From the NCBI RefSeq assembly GCF_000204415.1, contig NC_015416.1:434001-498000 (forward strand): DNA of 64,000 bases, read 5' to 3'. The translations under genes and the position numbers were made by a program. The stretch comes from Methanothrix soehngenii GP6 (GTDB lineage: Archaea; Halobacteriota; Methanosarcinia; Methanotrichales; Methanotrichaceae). The notes under the pieces were generated by a model, which was not told the DNA's origin, made no database searches, and saw only the letters and a list, made by a program, of their open reading frames with translations. This document shows positions 33,753 through 43,064 of this stretch, in pieces (the first letter of the stretch is position 1; every line of letters starts with the position of its first letter).

Positions 33753-35456
33753 GTGGACGGAAAAGCACTGATGTTTCTGGTTATCATCACGTTATCAAGC
33801 ATTATACTCTTTGGTCAATGCCAGATGGAGCAATCTGTCATCGCATTCCCTGATCCGAATCTTGAGATGGTGATAAGAGAAGCGATCGATAAACCAGAGG
33901 GTGATATATATGCATCTGACCTGTATGGAATAAAACTGCTAAATGCCGACATGAGCAGCATAAAAGATATCACTGGACTTGAGCGCTGCATCAATCTAGA
34001 AAATCTTTCCCTGAGAGAAAACGAGATCAGCGATGCATCATCGTTATCGGGACTCACTGGCCTGAAACGGCTGGAACTGAGCAGCAACCAGATTACCGAT
34101 GTATCGCTATCGGGGCTCGCTAACCTGGAAACGTTGTCCCTATGGGATAACCATATCACCAATGTATCATTATCGGGGCTCACTAACCTGGATACGCTGT
34201 TGCTATGGGGGAATAAAATCATAAATGTATCATCTTTATCGGGACTCACCAATCTGACGGACCTGGACCTAAGCACCAATCAGATCACCGATGCATCACC
34301 GTTATCCGGGCTCACTAACCTGACAGATCTGGACCTTGACAACAACCAGATCACCGATGTCTCATCTTTGTCGGGCCTCATTAACCTGATGAATCTAGAC
34401 CTAAGCAGCAATCGGATCACCAATGTATCGCTATCCGGGCTTACTAACGTGGTATGGCTGGACCTATGGGGTAATCAGATTACCGATGTAACGCTATCTG
34501 GGCTTACTAACCTGACATGGCTGGACGTGAGTAGAAATCAGATAGCCGATGTATCTTCGTTATCAGGATTAACTAACCTGACGAAGCTGTACTTAGGCTG
34601 CAATCAGATCACCGATGTATCTTCATTATCTGGGCTCACCAATCTGACGGACCTGGACCTAAGCACCAATCAGATCACCGATGCATCACCGTTATCCGGG
34701 CTCACTAATCTGACATATCTGGATCTTGATAACAACCGGATCAACGATGTATCGCTATCAGACCTCACCAACCTGACAGATCTGGAACTGAGCAACAATC
34801 AGATCAACGATGTATCTTCGCTATCCGGGCTCACTAACCTGAAGGATCTAGACCTGAGCAACAATCAGATCAACGATATATCTTCGCTATCCGGGCTCAC
34901 TAATCTGACAGATCTGGAACTGAGCAGCAACGAGATCACTAATATCTCATCTTTATCGAGCCTCGCTAGCCTGAGATGTCTGGATCTTGACAACAACCAG
35001 ATCATTGATGTCTCATCGTTATCAGCTCTCACTAGCTTGAAATGGCTGAGACTTTGCAGTAATCATGCCACCGATGCTTCATCGCTATCGAGCCTCGTTA
35101 ACCTGAGATGGCTTGACCTGAGCAGCAATCAGATTACCGATGTATCTCCATTATCGGGACTCTATAACCTGGGATGGCTAAACCTAAGCAGCAACCAGAT
35201 TACCGATGTATCTCCATTATCGGGCCTCGCTAACCTGACAGGGCTGGACCTGAGCAGCAATCAGATTACCGATGTATCTCCATTATCCAATCTAACTAAC
35301 CTGATATGGATGGACCTGCGCAGCAAGCAGATCCCCGATGCCTCAACGCTCCGGATTTCACAGGCCTCGAATAATTATATTTATCCAACAATCAGGTTCC
35401 TGACTATAGTAAAGGGGCGGGAGTGGTCACGATGGGTTGACATCACACTCAGCTGA
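33753..35456 (+). CDS. Secreted leucine-rich-repeat (internalin-like) protein
   Basis: 567 residues. Signal-type hydrophobic start (ALMFLVIITLSSIILFG), a short cap region with FPDPNLEMVIREAI, then about twenty 22-residue LRRs (pattern LTNLTDLDLSTNQITDASPLSG) of the SDS22/internalin type, and a C-terminal tail from ~540. It probably sits on the cell surface and binds proteins or cells. Repeats within the gene are near-identical at DNA level (34245-34318 = 34635-34708). GTG 33753 or ATG 33771. Confidence 0.87.
   Translation: MDGKALMFLVIITLSSIILFGQCQMEQSVIAFPDPNLEMVIREAIDKPEGDIYASDLYGIKLLNADMSSIKDITGLERCINLENLSLRENEISDASSLSGLTGLKRLELSSNQITDVSLSGLANLETLSLWDNHITNVSLSGLTNLDTLLLWGNKIINVSSLSGLTNLTDLDLSTNQITDASPLSGLTNLTDLDLDNNQITDVSSLSGLINLMNLDLSSNRITNVSLSGLTNVVWLDLWGNQITDVTLSGLTNLTWLDVSRNQIADVSSLSGLTNLTKLYLGCNQITDVSSLSGLTNLTDLDLSTNQITDASPLSGLTNLTYLDLDNNRINDVSLSDLTNLTDLELSNNQINDVSSLSGLTNLKDLDLSNNQINDISSLSGLTNLTDLELSSNEITNISSLSSLASLRCLDLDNNQIIDVSSLSALTSLKWLRLCSNHATDASSLSSLVNLRWLDLSSNQITDVSPLSGLYNLGWLNLSSNQITDVSPLSGLANLTGLDLSSNQITDVSPLSNLTNLIWMDLRSKQIPDASTLRISQASNNYIYPTIRFLTIVKGREWSRWVDITLS
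34245..34708 (+). repeat. Long identical repeat pair inside the LRR gene
   Basis: The 74 bp at 34245-34318 recur exactly at 34635-34708, covering more than one LRR unit in the same frame. Other units differ by scattered changes. This indicates recent duplication or gene conversion by slippage or recombination. Confidence 0.9.
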
Positions 35457-35497
35457 ACATTAACCTTACATAATATCAGGCCCGTTCTTTGATAGTG

Positions 35498-36331
35498 ATG
35501 AAGGTCAAGAGCATACTACTGGTCTTGTTGCTGGTATCTTTCTTCGTTTATGTATCGGTCGAAGCAAGAGAGCAAAAGGTGGCAATATCTGGGTCCAGCA
35601 CCGTAATGCCCCTGGCAGAGATTTCAGCGGAGGAGTTCAATATGCTCCAGGATAACTACCATGTGACTGTGACCGCAGGAGGCTCGGGGGTGGGGATTGT
35701 GAACGTGGTCGAGGGCAGATCGGCGATCGCCATGACCTCTCGGGAGCTTCACCTGGTGGAGCGACAGAGATACGAGACGCCAACAGAGAAGTTTAATGTG
35801 ATCACCGTGGGATACGATGCCATATGCCTGATGGTCAGCCCAGAAGTTTACGATTTTGGTGTCACAGACCTGTCCGCTGAGGAGGTGAGGAGGATCTATT
35901 CTGGCAGCATTAGCAACTGGAAAGAGCTCGGGGGGCCAGACGAGGAGATCTTCGCCATAGGAAGGAGGCCAGGCTCTGGAACTAGGGACTCCTTCGATGA
36001 GATCATAATGGGAAGTCGAGAGTATGAGACTCCCGGAGTCAGCTATGAGGCGGCTGAAAGCTCCGAGGTCAAGACGGCTATCCGGGGAAGCGACAATGCC
36101 ATAGGCTATGTCGGATATAGCTATATAATGAGAGGAGACAGCAAAGTGATATCCCTTGATGGTATCCCGCCGACGATAGAAAACATAAAAAATGGAACAT
36201 ATCCCCTTGCCCGAGAGCTTTACTTCATCACCCTGGGCAGACCAAGTCCTGGGGCAAAGGCATTTACCGATTATGTCTTGAGTCCAGAAGGCCAGAAGAT
36301 TGCGATTGAGAACGGATTCATACCGGCCTGA
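35498..36331 (+). CDS. PstS-like phosphate-binding protein
   Basis: 277 residues from ATG 35498. Signal peptide (SILLVLLLVSFFVYVSVEA), then SGSSTVMPLAEISAEEF, the PstS phosphate loop pattern, AGGSGVGI, ITVGYDAICLMV and GRRPGSGTRDSF, typical of the PBP-like family. It binds phosphate or a similar oxyanion outside the cell. No pstCAB follows, so it is an orphan. CTTACATAATATC about 25 nt upstream may be the TATA box. Confidence 0.88.
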   Translation: MKVKSILLVLLLVSFFVYVSVEAREQKVAISGSSTVMPLAEISAEEFNMLQDNYHVTVTAGGSGVGIVNVVEGRSAIAMTSRELHLVERQRYETPTEKFNVITVGYDAICLMVSPEVYDFGVTDLSAEEVRRIYSGSISNWKELGGPDEEIFAIGRRPGSGTRDSFDEIIMGSREYETPGVSYEAAESSEVKTAIRGSDNAIGYVGYSYIMRGDSKVISLDGIPPTIENIKNGTYPLARELYFITLGRPSPGAKAFTDYVLSPEGQKIAIENGFIPA

Positions 36332-36391
36332 GATGGGACTTATGGATATACGGTGCCATTTTTTTGGCTAGCATGGTTATCAATTGGACTT

Positions 36392-36721
36392 TCAAGCAGA
36401 AGCAAGTGACGGCTCAGTCGCGATCCGGTCACAGAAGGCTCTGATCTCTTCTGGGCTCATTCTATTTCTTGGAATCACTTCGACCTGATATCCATCGTCT
36501 TCCAGACGGTTAATCAGATCCCTGAACTGGCTCATGGCCACTTTAATCTGTTTTGTGATATCTGGCACCTTAAGGATGACGATCTTTGCTGAAGGTATGA
36601 CTGCATCCACCACATAGCCCCATCGAGTCGGGCGGTGCGTCAGTACTACTAATCCTCTTCTCTTGAGCTCTGAGATTATGCCCTCAAATTTAACCAAATC
36701 CGCTGATTCAGATGGTTTCAT
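36392..36721 (-). CDS. Unknown 109-residue protein
   Basis: From ATG 36721 (an upstream ATG at 36796 adds 25 unlike residues). An alpha/beta pattern with VVDAVIPSAKIVILKVPD, then a helix (QFRDLINRLEDDGYQVEVIP). This order is reminiscent of small PD-(D/E)XK-like folds, but the acidic-x-Lys motif is not clear, so this is only a guess. No family is recognised. Confidence 0.4.
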   Translation of the reverse strand: MKPSESADLVKFEGIISELKRRGLVVLTHRPTRWGYVVDAVIPSAKIVILKVPDITKQIKVAMSQFRDLINRLEDDGYQVEVIPRNRMSPEEIRAFCDRIATEPSLASA

Positions 36722-36883
36722 TTTAAACGCACCCCATTTCTTACAATTCCGCATCGAAAGAGCCGAACCTGTCGACTGAAGGCTATTGAGCGGCATGAGT
36801 ATCCTTTTGCCGCTCGTCTATTTGCCCGAAAGCACCTGCCTTCAAATCAAAACGGATCGACTATTATGTGATGCTAAATCAGC

Positions 36884-37090
36884 TTAATATCTTCTGGATG
36901 TTTTGGCAGGTCTGTGCTTCTGATAGCACTCGCTGCAGTAAACCGGTCTGGACCCATCCGGCTTAAATGGAACCTGGGTCTGCTTGCCGCATTCTGAGCA
37001 GGTTACGTCAGTCATTTCTCTCGGACCACTATTGTAGCTGCCTCTGCTGCCGCCGGAGCTACCTCTGTTTTCATATTTTCTCTCAAACAT
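36884..37090 (-). CDS. CxxC-x17-CxxC zinc-ribbon protein
   Basis: 68 residues: a low-complexity Gly/Ser/Arg N-terminus (residues 5-24, RGSSGG-type) followed by the CSEC...CSEC zinc ribbon with 17 residues between the pairs (VTCSECGKQTQVPFKPDGS, then RPVYCSECYQK). This pattern is the known CxxC-x17-CxxC domain found in many methanogens and other prokaryotes, associated with cold or stress responses and perhaps RNA binding. A basic tail (HRPAKTSRRY) fits nucleic-acid binding. Confidence 0.85.
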   Translation of the reverse strand: MFERKYENRGSSGGSRGSYNSGPREMTDVTCSECGKQTQVPFKPDGSRPVYCSECYQKHRPAKTSRRY

Positions 37091-37277
37091 TTAATTCACT
37101 TACCTTTTGAATCGACTCAAAAGAATCGAGACTGCTACAGAAAACATCTCAACAAATTACTTTGATAGACGAAATGCAGCAGTATAAGGAGGATGGCTGA
37201 GCATATATACTTGTTGGTAAAAAATTATGATAGCAGGCGCCTTTTCGCTGCCAAAATGCCCGGCCATCTCCGGCCGA

Positions 37278-38381
37278 TCATCTCCTCTTGGTGATTATCG
37301 AGAGCACATCGCAATCCTGGAGCTCATGATCCAGCCCTATGGACTGGCCAGGGAACTTGGCGCTCTTTCCCCAGACCAGTGCATATCGAAATAGGTTTAC
37401 GAAGTCCCTATGAAGATGCTCGCATACCGATTTCACTGTGCTTCCATCCAGGAGCACCAGAGGCTCCTCAAGATCTGCTTTGCCTCCCTTGGGCTTGAGA
37501 TAGATGCGAATGAATCCCAGCGTCTCATATATATGGTCTTTTAGCTCCTCGAGGCCTTCAGTGGTGGCGCAGGATATGGGCAGATAGTCCCTGCCCAGGT
37601 CTTCCTCGATCTTGTCCTCGATCCCACCGTAGCGCAGGTCGAACTTGTTTATAGCCACCAGAGAGGGAATATAGACCCTGTTCCCAGCCAGGAAGTCGAC
37701 CAGGGTGTCAGTGTCTATATCCTCTCGAACGGTTACATTGGCGTTCACAATGCCGTAGGCGCGGATGATCTCTGCGATCTCGAACTCCGTCATCCGAGTC
37801 AGGGGAACAGTGCTGCGCACTATGATGCCCCCCTTCCTTTCCTGGGTGATGTGGATGTTTGGCGGCTGCTTGTCCAGCCTTATGCCGGCCTCATAGAGCT
37901 CCCGCTCCAGGACCTTCAGATTGTAATTGAATACGTCCCCCAATAAGAGGATCATATCCGCGGCCCGGGCGGCAGTGATCACCTCTCTGCCCCTGCCCTT
38001 TCCCCGCGCCGCTCCCTTGATGATCCCTGGCATATCCAGGATCTGGATCTCGGCGCCTTTGTGCTTCATCACCCCAGGAATGACCTCGAGGGTGGTGAAC
38101 TGATAGGCTGCCACCTCGGACTTGGATCCGGTCAGATAATTGAGCAGGCTGGATTTGCCTACGGACGGGAACCCCACCAGGGCCACCGTGGCATCGCCTG
38201 ATTTTTTGATATAGTATCTTCTGCCCCCTCCGCCGCCCTTGATCTTCTGAAGCTCCTGCTGGGCCCTCAGCTTCGCTATTTTGGCCTTAATCTTGCCCAG
38301 ATGATGCTCGGTGGCCTTGTTCTTCTGAGTGTTGAAGATCTCCTCTTCCAGCGCCTTGATCTGCTCCTCGATGGTTGCCAT
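37278..38381 (-). CDS. DRG-family (Obg-related) GTP-binding protein
   Basis: 367 residues from ATG 38381 (MATIEEQIKALEEE); the 61-residue extension upstream is unlike any DRG. N-terminal helical part, then G1 FPSVGKSSLL, G3 DMPGIIKGA, G4 INKFDL, and a C-terminal TGS domain (LDGSTVKSVCEHLH). DRG GTPases are conserved in archaea and eukaryotes and act with translating ribosomes. Confidence 0.95.
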   Translation of the reverse strand: MATIEEQIKALEEEIFNTQKNKATEHHLGKIKAKIAKLRAQQELQKIKGGGGGRRYYIKKSGDATVALVGFPSVGKSSLLNYLTGSKSEVAAYQFTTLEVIPGVMKHKGAEIQILDMPGIIKGAARGKGRGREVITAARAADMILLLGDVFNYNLKVLERELYEAGIRLDKQPPNIHITQERKGGIIVRSTVPLTRMTEFEIAEIIRAYGIVNANVTVREDIDTDTLVDFLAGNRVYIPSLVAINKFDLRYGGIEDKIEEDLGRDYLPISCATTEGLEELKDHIYETLGFIRIYLKPKGGKADLEEPLVLLDGSTVKSVCEHLHRDFVNLFRYALVWGKSAKFPGQSIGLDHELQDCDVLSIITKRR

Positions 38382-38506
38382 TTTGTATTTCCTCTTGGTG
38401 GGCAGGACAGCCAAATGAGCCTTCCAGCCATCAAATAGAAGTGTGATGCGCCACTTTCCCAAGAGCAATAGGGCTCCTCCTTTAAAAGCTATGGGATGGG
38501 TGGCAA

Positions 38507-39223
38507 TTAGAAGAACTTTGAGGCCAAAGAGTGCCTCATCTCGCACATCGTCTGTGCATGGCATGACTGGCAGGGGGAGCCTTCCGGCCTGTCGGGAAGC
38601 TGGCCGTTTTTGATAAGGCGAACTCGATCACGAATGCGCAGCACCCGGGCTTTGTCTGTGCTGCGGACGGGCACCCTTCGCACCATGCCCAGGCTTGGAT
38701 ACTCCACCTGTCCCCAATCCACCTTTATATTCTCCTTCTCTCCTAAAAGGAGTGAATAGCCGGCCAGCATGAGACGATCTCTCTTCCAGATTCCGTTCTC
38801 TGGCGGCCGGCCGGTGCGGATGATCGAGGGCGTATCTCCTGGAGCCAGCCTATCCAGCCTGCCGGAGAGACCCAGCTTCTCCGAATAGAGCTCTACCTCT
38901 GCCTCAAAGGGGATGAGCTGGTCCATCCAGCCTTTAAGACCGTTGACCATCGATCCAATCTCCTCATCCGCCTCATTCAAGGCGGCCTGAAGCTCGCCTG
39001 GCTCCAGATCGTAGATCAGGGGCAGTTCCACCTCCAGCCTTCCGAGAGCCTCTCTTAGCTGGCCTTCCAGATCGTCCTTCTGCAGCAATGAGAGAGCGAG
39101 GCTGCGCATCAGGATTTGCTTCGCACTGCTGAATCTCGGCAGCTTGCCCAGGGAATCGAAGTAGACGAGCCTGGGGCAGCGCAGGTAAAGGCTGATGTCT
39201 GAGATCCGTACGGTCTGGTGCAT
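38507..39223 (-). CDS. Cas4/Dna2-like protein with degenerate nuclease motif
   Basis: 238 residues. N-terminal Cys in YLRCPRLVYF and a C-terminal CQSCHAQTMC cluster fit the 4Fe-4S-binding ends of Cas4/Dna2-type nucleases. The core GRLDRL (motif II) is present. The usual [D/E]-x-K of motif III appears as SIIRTGR, and the Q-hx-x-Y motif as LMLAGYSLLL. It may have lost nuclease activity or work differently. There is no CRISPR array or other cas gene. A standalone Cas4-like role in recombination is possible. Confidence 0.7.
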   Translation of the reverse strand: MHQTVRISDISLYLRCPRLVYFDSLGKLPRFSSAKQILMRSLALSLLQKDDLEGQLREALGRLEVELPLIYDLEPGELQAALNEADEEIGSMVNGLKGWMDQLIPFEAEVELYSEKLGLSGRLDRLAPGDTPSIIRTGRPPENGIWKRDRLMLAGYSLLLGEKENIKVDWGQVEYPSLGMVRRVPVRSTDKARVLRIRDRVRLIKNGQLPDRPEGSPCQSCHAQTMCEMRHSLASKFF

Positions 39224-39296
39224 CAATCTAGCATCTGTTCTCAGTCTTTAAAAAATTTTGTATTTGTACTTGCAGGGTTTCAGGAGCCCTCTGCTC

Positions 39297-40817
39297 TTAA
39301 AATTTTCTCAGATGGCGTCCCAGGAGGCTCAAAGTAGAAGGTCTCGTCGTCTCTAATTGGTAGAATGCAGCCGGTCTTCTGTCCAGATTCTGCTCGATGC
39401 CGGATAGCCATCTATGAGTGTCCCTTCTCTGTTGAGCATCTCTCTCCAGCCATCTCAATGCATCCATGGCATCGAACGCCTGCGTCCTGATATCAGGGGT
39501 ATAGGTCTGCCTCAGATGATCGTCCAGAATGCGGAGCGTGGAAGGTGGAGTTGCAGCAGCGACTGCCAGGGGGCGCCTGTTCAATTGATCAGAAGTGCGC
39601 TGCAGCCATCTCCTGGTATCCTGCCTTTCTTGAGCCTCTTGCTCCAACTTCTTTAGAGCGTCTATGGCGTCAAATGTTGGCATCATGGTGGGTGGATTGG
39701 GTGTCCTCATAAGCTGCTGATTCAGGAGGTGGAGCTGAGAGAGATGCGCTGCCGGAGGTGGTGAGAAAATCTTGGTTAGGTGCTGGTCCAAGATACGAAG
39801 CTGCGAGGGCTGGGAAAAGGTATCTCCCCTTTTCGGCTGGTTGATATCGAAGGCATAGGGAGGACGGAGACTCTCTGGAACCCCAATTTTGGTAGGCACG
39901 TTGATGGTCTGTCCAGGTCGCAGAGTCTTGAAGTTGATGGCGGGGTTGAGCTTCTTTACATCTTCCGTGAATCGCTTTCTATCGCTGTAACCGTAATCCT
40001 CCGCTAAATACCAAACTCTATCTCCGGGCCTGATTTTATGAGCGGTGTAATGAGAGGCATCAGTCTCTACATTGGGTATGCGCTGGTAAGGCACGAATAC
40101 GTGCTCAGGCTCGGAGAAGTCCCTCCAAATCATTTGCTCGACTAAATCTTGTTTGCGGCGGTACTGGGCCTGGTTACGACCGGATATATTGCAGTCGCAT
40201 CCGCTGCATCCTGCGAGACTGCCAGGATTGAACGTGCCCATGGCATATTGCATCATATAACGAGCACCAGCTAAAGGTTTATCCGGAGATTCCAGTCTGC
40301 TCTCTTTTATCCAGGAATAGGTTTGGTCGCTTAAATCGAGCGTGCCGTCTCGCAGCAGGCCGCTAATGCTGTAAATAACAGGATCCTTGTAGCTCATCTT
40401 TTCTCGCCAGAGACTCTCTGCTGTATGGCTTCCACAGGATAGCACTGCCAGGGAACGGAGATTCCTGCCAGACTTGGGGAGTGTAAAGATATTCATGATA
40501 GTGGGTTTCTGCCACGGCTCGGCAGGTGCCGCCCATGGGTACCCTGTGTTGGGATCTCCATGTGAGGACCAAATGATTCCTGCAGTTCGTTCATCCTTCC
40601 ATATCTTGAGGAATTCTTCTTTGGAGCATTTCTTCTTCTCAATTAGCTCAAAAGGCCTATCCGAAAGCGGATTTCTAAATCCTAATATATATCCAGGAGC
40701 CTCGGCTTTGAAGATGCTCTTCAGCTTCTCGAAATAGATTCGGGATATATCCTGCTCCGGGCTGGTGAGGTAGCCGCTTACGAAGTAGATGTACTTGGGG
40801 ATTGCTTTTTCGCTCAC
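39297..40817 (-). CDS. Clan-CD-protease-like protein with LysM domain and C-terminal repeats
   Basis: 506 residues from GTG 40817. The start is set by the GTGA overlap with the upstream stop and GGAGG 8 nt before it. N-terminal alpha/beta domain (~1-200) has GIIWSSHGD (His ~86) and SLAVLSCGSH (Cys ~128), the hydrophobic-block plus HG and C pattern of caspase/gingipain/CHAT proteases. A LysM domain (~260-320, PGDRVWYLAEDYGYS...PGQTINVP) follows. The last ~190 residues hold repeated PSTLRILDDHLRQ / DALRWLERDAQQRRDTHRWL units. No signal peptide. Function unknown. Confidence 0.55.
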   Translation of the reverse strand: MSEKAIPKYIYFVSGYLTSPEQDISRIYFEKLKSIFKAEAPGYILGFRNPLSDRPFELIEKKKCSKEEFLKIWKDERTAGIIWSSHGDPNTGYPWAAPAEPWQKPTIMNIFTLPKSGRNLRSLAVLSCGSHTAESLWREKMSYKDPVIYSISGLLRDGTLDLSDQTYSWIKESRLESPDKPLAGARYMMQYAMGTFNPGSLAGCSGCDCNISGRNQAQYRRKQDLVEQMIWRDFSEPEHVFVPYQRIPNVETDASHYTAHKIRPGDRVWYLAEDYGYSDRKRFTEDVKKLNPAINFKTLRPGQTINVPTKIGVPESLRPPYAFDINQPKRGDTFSQPSQLRILDQHLTKIFSPPPAAHLSQLHLLNQQLMRTPNPPTMMPTFDAIDALKKLEQEAQERQDTRRWLQRTSDQLNRRPLAVAAATPPSTLRILDDHLRQTYTPDIRTQAFDAMDALRWLERDAQQRRDTHRWLSGIEQNLDRRPAAFYQLETTRPSTLSLLGRHLRKF

Positions 40818-41542
40818 ATCCCCTTCCTCCTCCATTCATCCTTTGGCTCTTCAAATCCAAAGCTGACAAGCGAGTTGACAATAATATCGTCTAGCAGAGC
40901 CAGGTTAAGGTCGATCTCGTCGGCCACCTCCGTCATCTCCTCCAGAGTGATTCCCGCCCTCTGGCAGAATTCAATAACATCGGGCTCAGCAAGCTCTATG
41001 GGCATGTTGGTGGTATTCTGCAGCCAATGGGCCAGAGCCAGCCTGGCCTGGTCGGATGGGATTCGGTCAAAAGAGAACTGCTCGCTGAGATGGTTCAGAA
41101 TCTGCTGACCGTATTGGCGCAGGCAGCGCTGGACCTTTCCATTGTGCCTCTCAGCCAGGACCCGGGCGGCCTGAGCTATGGTCAGAGTTGCATCCTGAGA
41201 CTGATCCGGAGTCATGCCCATCCTTTCCAACAGGGTATGCATCAGGATCATATCGGGATGCTCCAGGTTATTCCCTTTCTCTGCCATTGCCCCGGCCAGA
41301 GAGCTTATCTCCAGCAGGTTGAGGTCGGCCAGCATCTGCGTCATGGCCCTTGCTCTATCCGCCTGGATCTGAGGCTGGCCTATTCGGAATAGCAGGCAGA
41401 AGACCAACTCGTGCCAGCGTGCGGTCTCAACTGGCCACTGATAAATATTAAGCGATGGGGCGAGAGCCCTTGCATATTCTATGAGTAACTTCCTCACTGC
41501 GTCCTTTTTATCCCGATTATGGGCCTGCTTCTCTTCTGTCAT
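40814..41542 (-). CDS. Unknown helical protein coupled to the clan-CD-like gene
   Basis: 242 residues, mostly helical. Its middle (HELVFCLLFRIGQPQIQADRARAM ... PSDQARLALAHWL ... DVIEFCQRAG) recalls the helix order of HhH-GPD DNA glycosylases, with PSDQARLALA in the place of the helix-hairpin-helix, but the catalytic Lys/Asp are not evident. GGAGGAAGAG precedes the ATG. Its stop overlaps the next start (GTGA), so the two proteins are made in fixed proportion. Not recognised. Confidence 0.55.
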   Translation of the reverse strand: MTEEKQAHNRDKKDAVRKLLIEYARALAPSLNIYQWPVETARWHELVFCLLFRIGQPQIQADRARAMTQMLADLNLLEISSLAGAMAEKGNNLEHPDMILMHTLLERMGMTPDQSQDATLTIAQAARVLAERHNGKVQRCLRQYGQQILNHLSEQFSFDRIPSDQARLALAHWLQNTTNMPIELAEPDVIEFCQRAGITLEEMTEVADEIDLNLALLDDIIVNSLVSFGFEEPKDEWRRKGM

Positions 41543-41734
41543 CTGCTCTTCCTCCAGTAGTGCAATTTGTGCGGTTTACGGTTTAATGGGTTTAGGCTTT
41601 AATTCGAATAGCTTTTTCGATTGATCTTTTGATGATGCGCTTTACGCAGCGGATTTATAGCGATTTTTCGTTTTAGACGCTGGCAAACTGCCCCACCTGA
41701 GGGATAGGGCTTCCCATTTCATAACCAAAAGTTG

Positions 41735-43048
41735 CTATTGATTTCTTGACGGCTTAACTCTGGATTGAAGGTATTGGGTCAGGTTCTCCATCCTGGAGGA
41801 GTTGATCTCTGCCTGATCCTCTAAGACCATCTTGACAAGCCAGACATCTTCAGATCCCGATCCAAAGGATGAGGTTATTCCCGCCAGGATGTAGTCTCCC
41901 TGCCGATTCTGAATGGCATAGCTTCCGAGATCATCCCCTTTACCGCCGAGAGTCCTTCTCCACTCCTCCAGTCCGGCAGAGTTGGTCTTTATGATCAGAG
42001 CATCCCTTCCCGAATCAGCATTATCGATCCTTCCACCGATGACAAAGCCGCCATCCATCGTCTGCTGCAGGGATGTTCCCGAGCTTCCCAGGTATGATCT
42101 CTCCCAGATCTTCCGGCCTAGCTGATCCAGCCGGATAAGAATGATCTTCTCCTCCTCCAGGCCTGACTCCGACCTGCCCACCAGGGCGTAACCATTGGCC
42201 AGCTCCGCTACCTGGAAGGCGACATCATCCTTATCTCCGCCATAGCTTACATTCCAGCTCATGACGCCCTGGTCATCGGTCTTCAAGAGCCAGATATCGT
42301 CCCCCCTTTTCCCCAGGGATGCCGTCCTGCCGGCCACAATAAAGCCGCCATCCTGGCTTTGCAGTACAGACAATCCCACATCCTCATCTGCCCCTCCATA
42401 GCTTCTATCCCATAGCAGATTCCCGTTGCTGTCGGTACGGATGAGCCAGAGGTCCTTTCTACCAATGCTCTTTGATTGGGTATAGCCGGTTGCGATATAT
42501 CCGCCATCATCGGTTTCATCCACAGACCAGCCACCATCGCCTGAAGAATGCACAAAGCCGCCAAAGGTCTTATCCCAGAGCAGACTTCCATTCCCGTCCA
42601 TCCTGATGAGCCACAGCCGCTCCTCGCCCAAGCCAAAGGAGTTGGTGCTTCCGGCGACGATGTAGCCGCTATCTGCGGTCTCCCTGACAAAATAGCCTAC
42701 GTCCTCGCCCGATCCACCCATAATCCTGCTCCATAAGGGATTTCCATCTGGATCGACTCTTACCAGCCATAGGTCGCTTCCCTCTCCCCTGGTTGCCGTA
42801 TGGCCCACAAGGACATAACCGCCGTCATTGGTCTCCTGGACTGACCAGGCACCATCGCCATACCTTCCTCCGTAGGTCCTGTTCCATTCCTCTGTCAGTC
42901 CCTCACCATAAAGAGAGGCTGCGGCGGGAGAGATATGATAAAAAGAGATGAGGAAGACGAAGAGAAGCGATGCCAGGGGTGGCAACACCAGTAGAATTGA
43001 CCGAAAGCGTCGAGATGCAGTCCCCAGGCGGATATTGGTCTTTTTCAT
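41735..43048 (-). CDS. Secreted or anchored beta-propeller-like repeat protein
   Basis: 437 residues. Signal/anchor segment (LVLPPLASLLFVFLISFY), then about seven ~50-residue repeats with the motif D-GGYI-x-G-x-T-x-S-x-G-x-x-D-x-WL-x-x-D-x-x-G (e.g. GGYIVAGSTNSFGLGEERLW). This is common in exported archaeal and bacterial proteins that fold as propellers. No enzymatic residues visible. Adjacent to the next gene in the same direction (16-bp gap). Confidence 0.75.
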   Translation of the reverse strand: MKKTNIRLGTASRRFRSILLVLPPLASLLFVFLISFYHISPAAASLYGEGLTEEWNRTYGGRYGDGAWSVQETNDGGYVLVGHTATRGEGSDLWLVRVDPDGNPLWSRIMGGSGEDVGYFVRETADSGYIVAGSTNSFGLGEERLWLIRMDGNGSLLWDKTFGGFVHSSGDGGWSVDETDDGGYIATGYTQSKSIGRKDLWLIRTDSNGNLLWDRSYGGADEDVGLSVLQSQDGGFIVAGRTASLGKRGDDIWLLKTDDQGVMSWNVSYGGDKDDVAFQVAELANGYALVGRSESGLEEEKIILIRLDQLGRKIWERSYLGSSGTSLQQTMDGGFVIGGRIDNADSGRDALIIKTNSAGLEEWRRTLGGKGDDLGSYAIQNRQGDYILAGITSSFGSGSEDVWLVKMVLEDQAEINSSRMENLTQYLQSRVKPSRNQ

Positions 43049-43064
43049 GGTGTCTTGGCCGCCT

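Noticed and set aside
33950-35350. Regular ~66-bp repeats that could suggest a CRISPR array
   Set aside because: The repeats lie in frame and encode 22-residue LRR units; spacing and content do not fit an array.
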